NCBI GenBank assembly: GCA_016201065.1
Contig: JACQDL010000041.1
Span: 1 to 64,000 of the forward strand
Length of the DNA stretch: 64,000 nucleotides
Origin: Actinomycetota bacterium
GTDB lineage: Bacteria; Actinomycetota; Actinomycetes; Mycobacteriales; JACQDL01
Reading direction: 5' to 3'
Under the pieces are notes generated by a model. It saw only the letters and a program-made list of their open reading frames with translations, was not told where the DNA came from and searched no databases. Shown here piece after piece: positions 51,480-59,060 of this stretch. Within the stretch, counting starts at the first letter, position 1. Every line of letters begins with the position of its first letter. A program made the position numbers and the translations under genes.

Positions 51480-52349
51480 GGGCAGCGGCTCCAGCGCGGC
51501 CCACGGGTCCCGCGCCGACGCCGCGGCAGCCCCGTCAGGACAGTGTTGCCGGTAGTCACACCACCCGCAGCGTGGGCCAACCACCGGCGGAAAGACGTCA
51601 TCCGGGTCCGCCCCGGCAGCCATCGTGTCGGTCGCCGCGGTGATGTCGACGGCGGTGTCCTCGGCCCGACCGGTATGACGGGCCAGCGACTCCCCGTCGT
51701 GCCGCCAGCTCGCCACGACGCCGGACGGCAGGTGGTGCAGCTCCACCAGGCTGCACGGCTGGTGGAGGGTGCGGGCGGTCGCCACGGCGTACAGGGCGAG
51801 CGCGAGCGAGGCGCGGGCGTCGTCCTGGCCCGGCGGGTGCCGCCCGGTCTTGTAGTCCACCACGACCAGCTCGCCGTCGCGCTCATCGATCCGGTCCACC
51901 CGGCCGGAGATCGCCAGCCGCGTGGTGCGGGTGGCGACATGCCGCTCCACGCCGATCGGTTCGGCGTCCGGATCGACGGTGCCGAGGTAGGACTCCACCC
52001 ACCCACGGGTCCGCTCCAGCCACTGCTCGGACTGCGCCGTGTCCCGGAAACCCTCGCCGCTCCAGCAGGACCGCAGCAGGCCGCCGCCGGCCGCCGCGGT
52101 GCGCCGGGGGCGCGGCAGGTCCCACCACTGCTTCAACGCGGTATGCGCGGCGGAGCCGACCGAGTTGTGCGCCCACGGCGGCCCCTTCGGTGGGGCTGGC
52201 CGGTCCAGGTAGGTCATCCGGTACCGGCGCGGGCAGTCGGTGAACGAGATGAGCCGCGACGGCGTCGCGGCAAAGAGCCGCGCCGGCATGCCGGTGAGTG
52301 CGAGCTGCGCCGCCCCCGGGTCGCGGAGCCGGCTGCGGCGTCCGGTCAT
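51471..52349 (-). CDS. RecB-family PD-(D/E)XK nuclease, Cas4-like with Fe-S cluster
   Basis: 292 residues. Nuclease core GRVDRIDERDGELVVVDYKTG (D...D-x-K), plus one N-terminal Cys (FTDCPRRYRM) and a C-terminal CGWCDYRQHC cluster that together fit a 4Fe-4S site, as in AddB/Cas4-type nucleases. No helicase domain is attached. In mycobacteria a related RecB-like exonuclease is found near this block. DNA repair role inferred. ATG start 52349. Confidence 0.85.
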   Translation of the reverse strand: MTGRRSRLRDPGAAQLALTGMPARLFAATPSRLISFTDCPRRYRMTYLDRPAPPKGPPWAHNSVGSAAHTALKQWWDLPRPRRTAAAGGGLLRSCWSGEGFRDTAQSEQWLERTRGWVESYLGTVDPDAEPIGVERHVATRTTRLAISGRVDRIDERDGELVVVDYKTGRHPPGQDDARASLALALYAVATARTLHQPCSLVELHHLPSGVVASWRHDGESLARHTGRAEDTAVDITAATDTMAAGADPDDVFPPVVGPRCGWCDYRQHCPDGAAAASARDPWAALEPLPAG

Positions 52350-52352
52350 CGG

Positions 52353-53585
52353 CTACCAGCTCCCGCCGGAGTCGCCGCCACCGCCCCAGTCGCCGCCACC
52401 GCCCCAGCTCCCGGGGTCACCGCCGCCTCCCCAACCGCCGTCGGTGCCGACGTTCCGCTGGGCGTCGTCGTATCCCTCGCGGTAACCGTCGCCGAAGTCG
52501 TGGCCGCCGAAGCCCCCACCGAACATGCTGGACATGGCGCCAGCGATCAGCATCGTCTCCCAGAACGGCATCGAGTACCACCCGGCGGAATAGCCGCCGC
52601 CACCGCCGTACCAGTGCGGCGCCCCCGGCTGGTACTCCGGGTACCCCTGCACCTGCCTGCCGTCGACCGTGACGGTGGTCGGCTGGGCCATGGTCTGCCC
52701 CGCCGCCGAGTCCAGTGGCGGCAGCTCCGCACCGGCCGGCAGGCCGAGCTCGGTGCGGGCGGTACGAGCGGCGTACAGCCCCTCCAGCGCCGTGCGCCGG
52801 GCGACCGTGAACCGCGCGGGTGAGTCGGCTCCGGCGAGCTGCGAGCCGGCGGCGGTGTACCGCTCGGCGGCGTCGGCGAGGGCCTGCCGGGCGGTCTCGC
52901 TGTCCTTCACGTCGATGTTGGACACATCCGAGCCCAGCCGGTCGTACAGCGACGTCACCTCGGCCCGCAGGTCGGCGAGCTGCCGCTGCTTCTTCCGGCG
53001 CCGGTGGAGCGCGTAGGCGCCGCCGCCGGCCGCGGTGACCCCCACCACGCCGGCGAGGATCGCGCCACCGTTCCCACCGCCCGAGTCACCCTGCCCGCTG
53101 GCCGACGTCGAGCCGCAGCCGGACTGCTTGGCGAGCTGCCGCACCCGGTCACGGAAGTCGACGAGGGTCTCGGTGATGTCGCTGGCCGGGCCGGTGAGCT
53201 GGGACCGGTGGGCGGCGACCGCGTCGCGGGCCGCCCCGCCGACCGGCCCGTCGCAGTACACGTTGGAGGCGCCGTCGAAATGGGTGCCACTGACGACCCC
53301 GACGGTGCGGGGACCGCCGAGGGTCTGCCCGATCCGCCGCGCGACCGCTCGGGCATCCGCGCCCTCGGCGAGGACCGCCACCCCGATCCCGGTGCCGGCC
53401 AGGGCCTTCTCCACCCGGTCGCGGTCGATCTGGTTCTTCACGCCCGGCGCGACGTAGAGGTGCGCCCCGGCGTGGAACGCCGCGACCGCGTCGGTGGCCT
53501 CGTCGGCGTACGCCGCAGAGCCCAACCCCGCGACCCACACCGTCGCCAGAACGACCGCCCCGAGCGCCACCAGCAGCTTCTGCAC
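52353..53585 (-). CDS. TPM-domain exported protein
   Basis: 410 residues. Signal peptide (LLVALGAVVLATVWVAGLGS), a TPM/YgcG-like domain (about 30-160), a membrane span (GGAILAGVVGVTAAGGGAYA), a cytoplasmic coiled region, and a Gly/Trp-rich tail (DPGSWGGGGDWGGGGDSGG). TPM proteins are envelope-associated and some act in photosystem or membrane maintenance; its function here is unknown. M. tuberculosis Rv2345 is similar. GTG 53585; no strong ribosome binding site. Confidence 0.78.
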   Translation of the reverse strand: MQKLLVALGAVVLATVWVAGLGSAAYADEATDAVAAFHAGAHLYVAPGVKNQIDRDRVEKALAGTGIGVAVLAEGADARAVARRIGQTLGGPRTVGVVSGTHFDGASNVYCDGPVGGAARDAVAAHRSQLTGPASDITETLVDFRDRVRQLAKQSGCGSTSASGQGDSGGGNGGAILAGVVGVTAAGGGAYALHRRRKKQRQLADLRAEVTSLYDRLGSDVSNIDVKDSETARQALADAAERYTAAGSQLAGADSPARFTVARRTALEGLYAARTARTELGLPAGAELPPLDSAAGQTMAQPTTVTVDGRQVQGYPEYQPGAPHWYGGGGGYSAGWYSMPFWETMLIAGAMSSMFGGGFGGHDFGDGYREGYDDAQRNVGTDGGWGGGGDPGSWGGGGDWGGGGDSGGSW

Positions 53586-53650
53586 CCGACCACGGTACCG
53601 TGCCGGCCGACCAGGGCGGCGGCTCCCGGGCTCTCCGCGGCCGCGGCGGC

Positions 53651-54268
53651 TCAGGAGACGCCCCGAACGAAGCCGGCGACCGAGTCCGCCACCAGCTGCA
53701 CCGCGATCGCCGACAGCAGCAGGCCGGCGATCCGGGTGATCAGCACGATGCCGCTGTCCCGGATCACCTTGATGATCACCGTGGAGTAGCGCAGCGCCAC
53801 CCAGAGCACGGCGTGCACCGCGATGATGGCGAGCCCGAGGGCGAGGTAGCTGGCGGGGCGGTGCACCTGCTGGACGAACACGATGGTGGCGACGATGGCG
53901 CCGGGCCCGGCCAGCAACGGCGTGCCGAGCGGAACCAGGGCCACGTTGACGTCCTCGACCTCCTTGGGCGCCTCGGCCCGACCGGTCAGCAGGTCCAGCG
54001 CGACCAGCAGGAGCAGTAGCCCGCCAGCGCCCTGCAACGCGGGCAGGGTGATGTGCAGGTAGCTGAAGATCTGCTGCCCGAACAGCGCGAAGGAGCAGAT
54101 CACACCGAACGCGACCAGCACGGCCTGCCAGGCGGCACGGCGGCGGGTCCGGCTGCTGCGGCCGGCCGTCAACGCCAGGAACAGCGGGATCGTGCCGGGC
54201 GGATCCATGATCACGATAAGCGTGACGAACGCCGCCCCGAAGAGCTGCGCATCGAACCACCGGTTCAT
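53651..54268 (-). CDS. MarC-family integral membrane protein
   Basis: 205 residues, six spans. Typical features: FVTLIVIMDPPGTIPLFLAL, LLAGPGAIVATIVFVQQVH, RDSGIVLITRIAGLLLSAIA. MarC proteins were named in the mar region, but do not confer drug resistance and are of unknown function. ATG overlaps the PHP gene stop by 4 nt. Confidence 0.9.
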   Translation of the reverse strand: MNRWFDAQLFGAAFVTLIVIMDPPGTIPLFLALTAGRSSRTRRRAAWQAVLVAFGVICSFALFGQQIFSYLHITLPALQGAGGLLLLLVALDLLTGRAEAPKEVEDVNVALVPLGTPLLAGPGAIVATIVFVQQVHRPASYLALGLAIIAVHAVLWVALRYSTVIIKVIRDSGIVLITRIAGLLLSAIAVQLVADSVAGFVRGVS

Positions 54269-55119
54269 GCCGTCACCGGGGCGGCACCGGTAGCCGCCGC
54301 CACGATCGCCTCGTACACCTCGGGGTCGGTCGTCCGCTCGCCGAGCCGGACCGGCTTGTTCGTCCCGTGGTAGTCGCTCGCCCCGGTCACCAGCAGACCC
54401 AGCTCACCGGCCAGCCCGCGCAGGTGCGCCCGGTCCGCCGCGGAGTGGTCGGTGTGGTCGACCTCCAGCCCGGCCAGGCCGGCCGCCGCCATTGCCGCGA
54501 TGACCTCGTCGTCGACGACGGCGCCCCGCCGGCGGGCCAGCGGGTGGGCGAAGACCGGTACGCCGCCGGCCCGCCGGACCAGCCGCACCGCACCGAGCAC
54601 CTCGATGTCCGCCTTGGCCAGGTAGTAGGGCCCGTCCTGGTGCAGCAGCCGGTCGAACGCCTCGGCCACGCTGCCGGCGACGCCGGCGGACACCAGGGCC
54701 CGGGCGATGTGTGGCCGGCCCACCGCTCCACCGTCGGCGATCCCCGCCACGGTCGGCCAGTCGATCGGAAAGCCGTCGGCGGCCAGCCGCTCCACGATCT
54801 CCCGGCCACGGTCGCGACGGGAGGCCCGCAGCCGACTCCGTTCGGCGACGAACGCCGGATCGTCCGGGTCGAACAGGTAGGCGAGCAGGTGCAGCGTGAC
54901 CGGACCCGAGGGGCCGGCGCTGACACAGGACAGCTCCGCGCCGCGGACGAGGGTCAACCCGGCGGGAAGCGCGTCGACGGCCGCCGTCCAGCCCCCGGTC
55001 GTGTCGTGGTCGGTCAGCCCGATCACGTCCAGGCCGCACTCGCCCGCCTGCCACACCAGCGCGGCCGGCGTGTCGGTGCCGTCCGAGGCGGTGGAGTGCG
55101 CGTGCAGGTCGATCCGCAT
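54265..55119 (-). CDS. PHP-domain phosphoesterase (RNase AM/TrpH-like)
   Basis: 284 residues. PHP metal sites: DLHAHSTASDGT, GLTDHDTTGGW, LVRGAELSCVSA, VFAHPLA and ASDYHG. The family hydrolyses phosphoesters; close relatives are 5'-3' RNases or 3',5'-nucleotide bisphosphatases. ATG start 55119. Coupled to marC. Confidence 0.9.
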   Translation of the reverse strand: MRIDLHAHSTASDGTDTPAALVWQAGECGLDVIGLTDHDTTGGWTAAVDALPAGLTLVRGAELSCVSAGPSGPVTLHLLAYLFDPDDPAFVAERSRLRASRRDRGREIVERLAADGFPIDWPTVAGIADGGAVGRPHIARALVSAGVAGSVAEAFDRLLHQDGPYYLAKADIEVLGAVRLVRRAGGVPVFAHPLARRRGAVVDDEVIAAMAAAGLAGLEVDHTDHSAADRAHLRGLAGELGLLVTGASDYHGTNKPVRLGERTTDPEVYEAIVAAATGAAPVTA

Positions 55120-55202
55120 GCGGACAGTGTCCAGCCTCGATGACGCCTGCCCCCGGTCGGGGCCAGCCCGGGTTGACCGGGTGGTCGCCCGCCTCCTGCC
55201 GG

Positions 55203-55709
55203 CTACTCCCCGTCCCCGGCCGGGCGCTTGCCGAACAGCAACTCGGCGACCTGGATGTAGAGCCGGTCCGGTCGTGGCAGGAAATCCACCCGGGACAGTG
55301 CCTGGTCCTGGCCGGCGGACTCCACCACGAAGACGCCGTAGCCGAGCATCTGCCCCAGGACGCTCCGCTCATAGGTCATGTCGGTGACCTTGCCCAGCGG
55401 CATCATCGCCACGCGCCGGGTGATGATGCCGCTGGTCAGGATCACCCGCATGTCGGTCACGACGAAGCGCTCGACCCACCACTCCGCGACCACGAAGCCG
55501 AGCCGCAGCACCGCGACCAGCACCAGCCACCAGGCGAGCTGCTGCGCACCCGGGGAGCGCCGGCCGGAGACCGAGATCAACGCCGCGACGGCGAGCAGGC
55601 CGCCGGTCTGGGCCAGGTACGTCAGCAGTCTCGCCCAGTGCCGACGTACCTGGATCACCACCCGCTCGGTTGGCAGCAGGTACTTCTCGGGGGCGTATGC
55701 CACGGCCAT
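55203..55709 (-). CDS. PH-domain (bPH2) membrane protein
   Basis: 168 residues. Starts EKYLLPTERVVIQVRRHW, two membrane segments (LLTYLAQTGGLLAVAALISV, LAWWLVLVAVLRLGFVVAE), then the PH fold WWVERFVVTDMRVILTSGII and TDMTYERSVLGQMLGYGVFV. Such proteins are common in actinomycetes; function unknown. It follows the small membrane peptide gene by 4 nt. Confidence 0.85.
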   Translation of the reverse strand: MAVAYAPEKYLLPTERVVIQVRRHWARLLTYLAQTGGLLAVAALISVSGRRSPGAQQLAWWLVLVAVLRLGFVVAEWWVERFVVTDMRVILTSGIITRRVAMMPLGKVTDMTYERSVLGQMLGYGVFVVESAGQDQALSRVDFLPRPDRLYIQVAELLFGKRPAGDGE

Positions 55710-55713
55710 CGCC

Positions 55714-55878
55714 TCAGGTCAGCGACTTGACGAACTCAGCCAGCTTGTCGGCGGCCTGACCGAGGCCACCCACGGCGTTCCGGACCATCCCAGCCGAGGC
55801 GTTCGGCTGTTCGATCACGAAGAACAGGACGAACAGGATCGCCGCCCACGTCGCCACCTTCTTGCCCTTCACACCCAC
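55714..55878 (-). CDS. Small membrane peptide upstream of PH-domain gene
   Basis: About 54 residues. Lys-rich start GVKGKKVATW, one hydrophobic segment (AAILFVLFFVI), then an amphipathic helix GQAADKLAEFVKSL. GTG 55878 has GGAG 8 nt upstream; GTG 55887 and GTG 55872 are alternatives. The next gene is 4 nt away on the same strand, so they form an operon. The 242-nt region upstream holds nothing I recognise. Confidence 0.6.
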   Translation of the reverse strand: MGVKGKKVATWAAILFVLFFVIEQPNASAGMVRNAVGGLGQAADKLAEFVKSLT

Positions 55879-56120
55879 GCCGCTCACTCCGCCCTGCCGA
55901 TAGACCTGCAATGTGATGTTGTACCCCGTCGCAGGTTCGCGACGCGAGCGGACCCACCGGACACCGGAGAAGTCATCGCAAATCACCGACCATCTGGTGC
56001 GCCGGCGGTCCGACGCCTCCGGCCCGGCGCGGACACGATGGCGACTCCCTCACAGGGTCAACGGTCGCCGGCAGCCGTCGCAGAGTCAAGGTCCCGGCGG
56101 AGTGCAATCGGTTACAGGCC

Positions 56121-56648
56121 CTATACCGAACGCGATCGGACCTCCGACCCTACCGGCTCGGGACGGCCGGGCTGCTCACCACCATGGGTCTCGCCATACA
56201 CCCGCCTGGGGACCAGGACCTTCCGCCGGAAGACGCACACCAGGGTGCCGTCCTGGTTGTGACCCCGCGTCTCCACCTGGACAACCCCCCGGTCGGCCTT
56301 CGATCGGGACTCGGTCGTGCTCAGCACCGTGGTCTCACCGTAGATGGTGTCGCCGTGGAAGGTCGGCGCCAGGTGGCGGAGCGACTCGACCTCCAGGTTG
56401 GCGATCGCCTTGCCGCTGACGTCCGGCACGGACATGCCGAGCAGCAGGGAGTAGATGTAGTTGCCCACCACCACGTTCCGGCCGAAGTCGGTGGAGCTGC
56501 CGGCGTAGTTGGCGTCGAGGTGCAGCGGGTGATGGTTCATCGTCAGCAGGCAGAACAGGTGGTCGTCGTACTCGGTCACCGTCTTGCCCGGCCAGTGCCG
56601 GTAGGTCGCGCCGACCTCGAACTCTTCGAAATACCGTCCGAACTGCAT
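56121..56648 (-). CDS. MaoC-like dehydratase/hydratase
   Basis: 175 residues. Hotdog fold: RYFEEFEVGATYRHWPGKTV, LTMNHHPLHLDANYAGSSTD (the hydratase-like D-x-N-P-x-H region is here MNHHPLH), and NLEVESLRHLAPTFHGDTIY. Probably acts on an acyl-CoA. ATG 56648 with GGAGG 8 nt upstream. The gene to its right (corA-like) is divergent. Confidence 0.85.
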   Translation of the reverse strand: MQFGRYFEEFEVGATYRHWPGKTVTEYDDHLFCLLTMNHHPLHLDANYAGSSTDFGRNVVVGNYIYSLLLGMSVPDVSGKAIANLEVESLRHLAPTFHGDTIYGETTVLSTTESRSKADRGVVQVETRGHNQDGTLVCVFRRKVLVPRRVYGETHGGEQPGRPEPVGSEVRSRSV

Positions 56649-56958
56649 CGCGAGATCCTCCGTGGTTCTCCCAAGTTGACCAAGTCTGGCGTGTGCTGGG
56701 GTAGCCTTTCCACCGGCCCGTGATCGGAGACACTCGGTCGACATCGACCGCCGACGGTCAGTGTGACGACTCGCCGGGGCCCGACCGAGGGAGGTGGTGG
56801 CGGTGAGTACCAGCCGGCCGTGGAGTACCGCCAGCGTCCTGCCCATGTCACCGCCCACGCGCTGACCATCCGCGATCCCGCCGCCCGGCCGCGCCGGGGC
56901 CGGCCGACGCTCGGCAACGGACGCTCCTCATTCCATCGACCGTCGAGGAGCCGAGAAG
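56649..56958. other. Divergent region between maoC-like and corA-like genes
   Basis: 310 nt without a confident gene. TAGCCT at 56702-56707 is a possible plus-strand -10, with TTGACC about 20 nt upstream. A short ORF, GTG 56803 to TGA 56865 (20 codons, MSTSRPWSTASVLPMSPPTR), has GAGGGAGG exactly 8 nt upstream, better than most real starts here. It could be a leader peptide for the CorA-like gene. Confidence 0.4.
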
Positions 56959-58059
56959 ATGCCCACCGTTCGTCACCACACCGAAACCCGGTTCGCCAAC
57001 GACGTCCCCGGTCGGCCCGCTCGCCCGTCGACCGCGCGGCACGGCCATCCGATCGACTGCGTGGTGTACCGCGACGGCGTCCGGCAGCAGTCGACGCTGA
57101 CGCCCGAGGAAGCAGTCGGCCAGGTCCGCGAGGACGGTGCTGCCTTCGTCTGGATCGGTCTGCACGAGCCGGACGAGGCCACCCTGCGCGGCCTCGGTGA
57201 CCTGCTGGGGCTGCATCCGCCGGCCGTCGACGCCGCCGTGCGCGCCGGGCAGCGGCCGAAGCTCGACCGGCACGCCGACACCCTCCTCGCGATCTTCCGA
57301 ACGGTCCGGCGGCTCCCCGCCGGGGTCGCCGCACCGGCGCCCACCGATCCTGGTGCGCACGGGATCGCGCAGACCGGTGAGATCCTCGTCTTCCTCGGCC
57401 GCGATTTCGTGGTCACCGTCCGGCACGGTGAGTACGGCGGCCTGCGGGCACTGCGGTTCCGGCTGGAGCGGGAACAGGCCCGGCTGGCCGCTGGACCATC
57501 GGCAGTACTGCACGCGGTCGCCGAGCGGGTGGTCAGCGACTACCTGCACGCCGCGCAGACGCTGCAGCGGGCCGTGGCCGCCGTGGAGTCGACCGCCTTC
57601 ACGGCGCCCGCCCAGGCCACCCAGGCCGAGCGGATCTTCCTGCTCCGCCACGAAACCCGCGAGCTGCGCCGGGCCGTGCGCCCGATCATCAAGCCACTGG
57701 CCATGCTCGCCAGCGAGCCGCTGCACCTCGTGCCGGCCGAGCTGCGGGAGCACTTCGGTGGCGTGGCCGACCATGCGGCGCAGCTCGGCGAGCAGCTGGC
57801 CGGGCACGAGGAGCTGCTGAGCAGCATCGCGCAGGCGAACCTGATGCGGATCGCCGCGGGGCAACGGGAGGACCTGCGCCGGATCGCCGCGTGGGCGGCC
57901 ATCATCGCGGTGCCCGCGACGGCCGCCGTGGGCTACGGCGTCAACCTCGCCTCGATGCCCGGACCGCACTGGCCCTACGGCTACCCGACGCTGCTGGCGC
58001 TGGCGTTCGTCGCCTGCCTGACGTTGCACCGGAGCTTCCGGCGCCGGGGATGGCTCTAG
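56959..58059 (+). CDS. CorA-family divalent cation transporter with GVN in place of GMN
   Basis: 366 residues. Large N-terminal cytoplasmic domain, a helical stalk, then two C-terminal spans (IAAWAAIIAVPATAAVGYGV, PTLLALAFVACLTLHRSFRR). The signature loop reads YGVNLASMPG rather than YGMNF-MP: the Met of the GMN selectivity motif is Val. ATG 56959 with GAGGAG 8 nt upstream. Transports Mg2+ or another cation. Preceded by a possible 20-codon leader ORF. Confidence 0.87.
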   Translation: MPTVRHHTETRFANDVPGRPARPSTARHGHPIDCVVYRDGVRQQSTLTPEEAVGQVREDGAAFVWIGLHEPDEATLRGLGDLLGLHPPAVDAAVRAGQRPKLDRHADTLLAIFRTVRRLPAGVAAPAPTDPGAHGIAQTGEILVFLGRDFVVTVRHGEYGGLRALRFRLEREQARLAAGPSAVLHAVAERVVSDYLHAAQTLQRAVAAVESTAFTAPAQATQAERIFLLRHETRELRRAVRPIIKPLAMLASEPLHLVPAELREHFGGVADHAAQLGEQLAGHEELLSSIAQANLMRIAAGQREDLRRIAAWAAIIAVPATAAVGYGVNLASMPGPHWPYGYPTLLALAFVACLTLHRSFRRRGWL

Positions 58060-58063
58060 CCAG

Positions 58064-58083
58064 CCGGGCAGCCGGACGCCCGG
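58064..58083. terminator. Bidirectional hairpin between CorA and TAXI genes
   Basis: CCGGGC (58064-58069), loop AGCCGGAC, GCCCGG (58078-58083), placed exactly in the 25-nt gap between convergent stops. Confidence 0.5.
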
Positions 58084-58084
58084 G

Positions 58085-59059
58085 TCAGTGTTGCTCGCTG
58101 TAGTACTGCTTGGATCCTTCGTGCAGGACCACGTCGCCGGTGAGCTGGGCCGTCTTGAGGTTGATGTTCCTGGCCTCCTTGTGCACCTTCACAAGGTCAG
58201 CCTTGTACTCGAACAGCAACTTGGTCAGCTTGTAGGCGAGGTCGTTGCTCATCGTGTCGCGCACGACCAGCAGGTTCGGCACGGTGATCGTCGGGACGTC
58301 GGCGCTCAGGCCGTAGCTGGCCATGGGGAGCGTGCCGGCGTGGTACAGCTTGGTGAACCTGTTCTGCATCGTGGTCAGGTACGGCGACAGGTCGAGGAAC
58401 TTGATCTTGTCCTTGGCCGTGGCGACCAGGTCCTTGATGCCGGCCGTCGGCAGGCCGCCGACCCAGAACAGCGCGTCGATCTTCCCGTTCTGCAGGGCGT
58501 CGGTGGACTCCGGCAGTGCCAGCTTCTGCCGCTTGACGTCCACGTCCGGGTCCAGTCCGGCGGAGGCCAGCAGACGGGTGGCAACCACCTCGGTGCCGGA
58601 GTTCGGCGAGCCGGTCGACACCGCCTTGCCCTTCAGGTCCTCCAGCCTGTTGATCCCCGCGTCGGCGCGGACCACGACCTGGGTGACGTTGTCGTAGAGC
58701 CGGGCCAGGGCCCTGATCGGCTGCGGTGACGTGAAGGCGCCGGTCCCGTTGACCGCGTCGTTGGCGGTGTCGGCCAGCGTGAACGCGATGTCACTCTGCC
58801 CATCGGCCACCCGCTTGATGTTCTCCACGGAGGCGGCGGTCGCCTCGGCGGTGGCCCGGTATCCCGGCAGGTGACGGTTGATGAGCTGGGCAAGGCCACC
58901 GCCCATGACGTAGTACACGCCCGTGGTGTTGCCGGTCGCGATCGACAACCGACCGCTGGTGCTGCCGCCGTTCGCGGCGTCGCGCTGGCCACCGCAGGCC
59001 GCCAGCGCCATCGCTCCAACTGCCAGTCCGACGCCGATCCGGACAGACCGTCCGCGCAT
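58085..59059 (-). CDS. TAXI-family TRAP transporter solute receptor
   Basis: 324 residues. Lipoprotein signal GLAVGAMALAACGG with lipobox LAAC, then TAXI binding protein features (SIATGNTTGVYYVMGGGLAQ, STGSPNSGTEVVATRLLASA). Delivers dicarboxylate-like or amino-acid-like substrates to the membrane subunit. ATG 59059 with AAAGGAG 8 nt upstream, located in the last codons of the permease gene (1-nt gap), so co-expressed. Confidence 0.92.
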   Translation of the reverse strand: MRGRSVRIGVGLAVGAMALAACGGQRDAANGGSTSGRLSIATGNTTGVYYVMGGGLAQLINRHLPGYRATAEATAASVENIKRVADGQSDIAFTLADTANDAVNGTGAFTSPQPIRALARLYDNVTQVVVRADAGINRLEDLKGKAVSTGSPNSGTEVVATRLLASAGLDPDVDVKRQKLALPESTDALQNGKIDALFWVGGLPTAGIKDLVATAKDKIKFLDLSPYLTTMQNRFTKLYHAGTLPMASYGLSADVPTITVPNLLVVRDTMSNDLAYKLTKLLFEYKADLVKVHKEARNINLKTAQLTGDVVLHEGSKQYYSEQH

Positions 59060-59060
59060 G

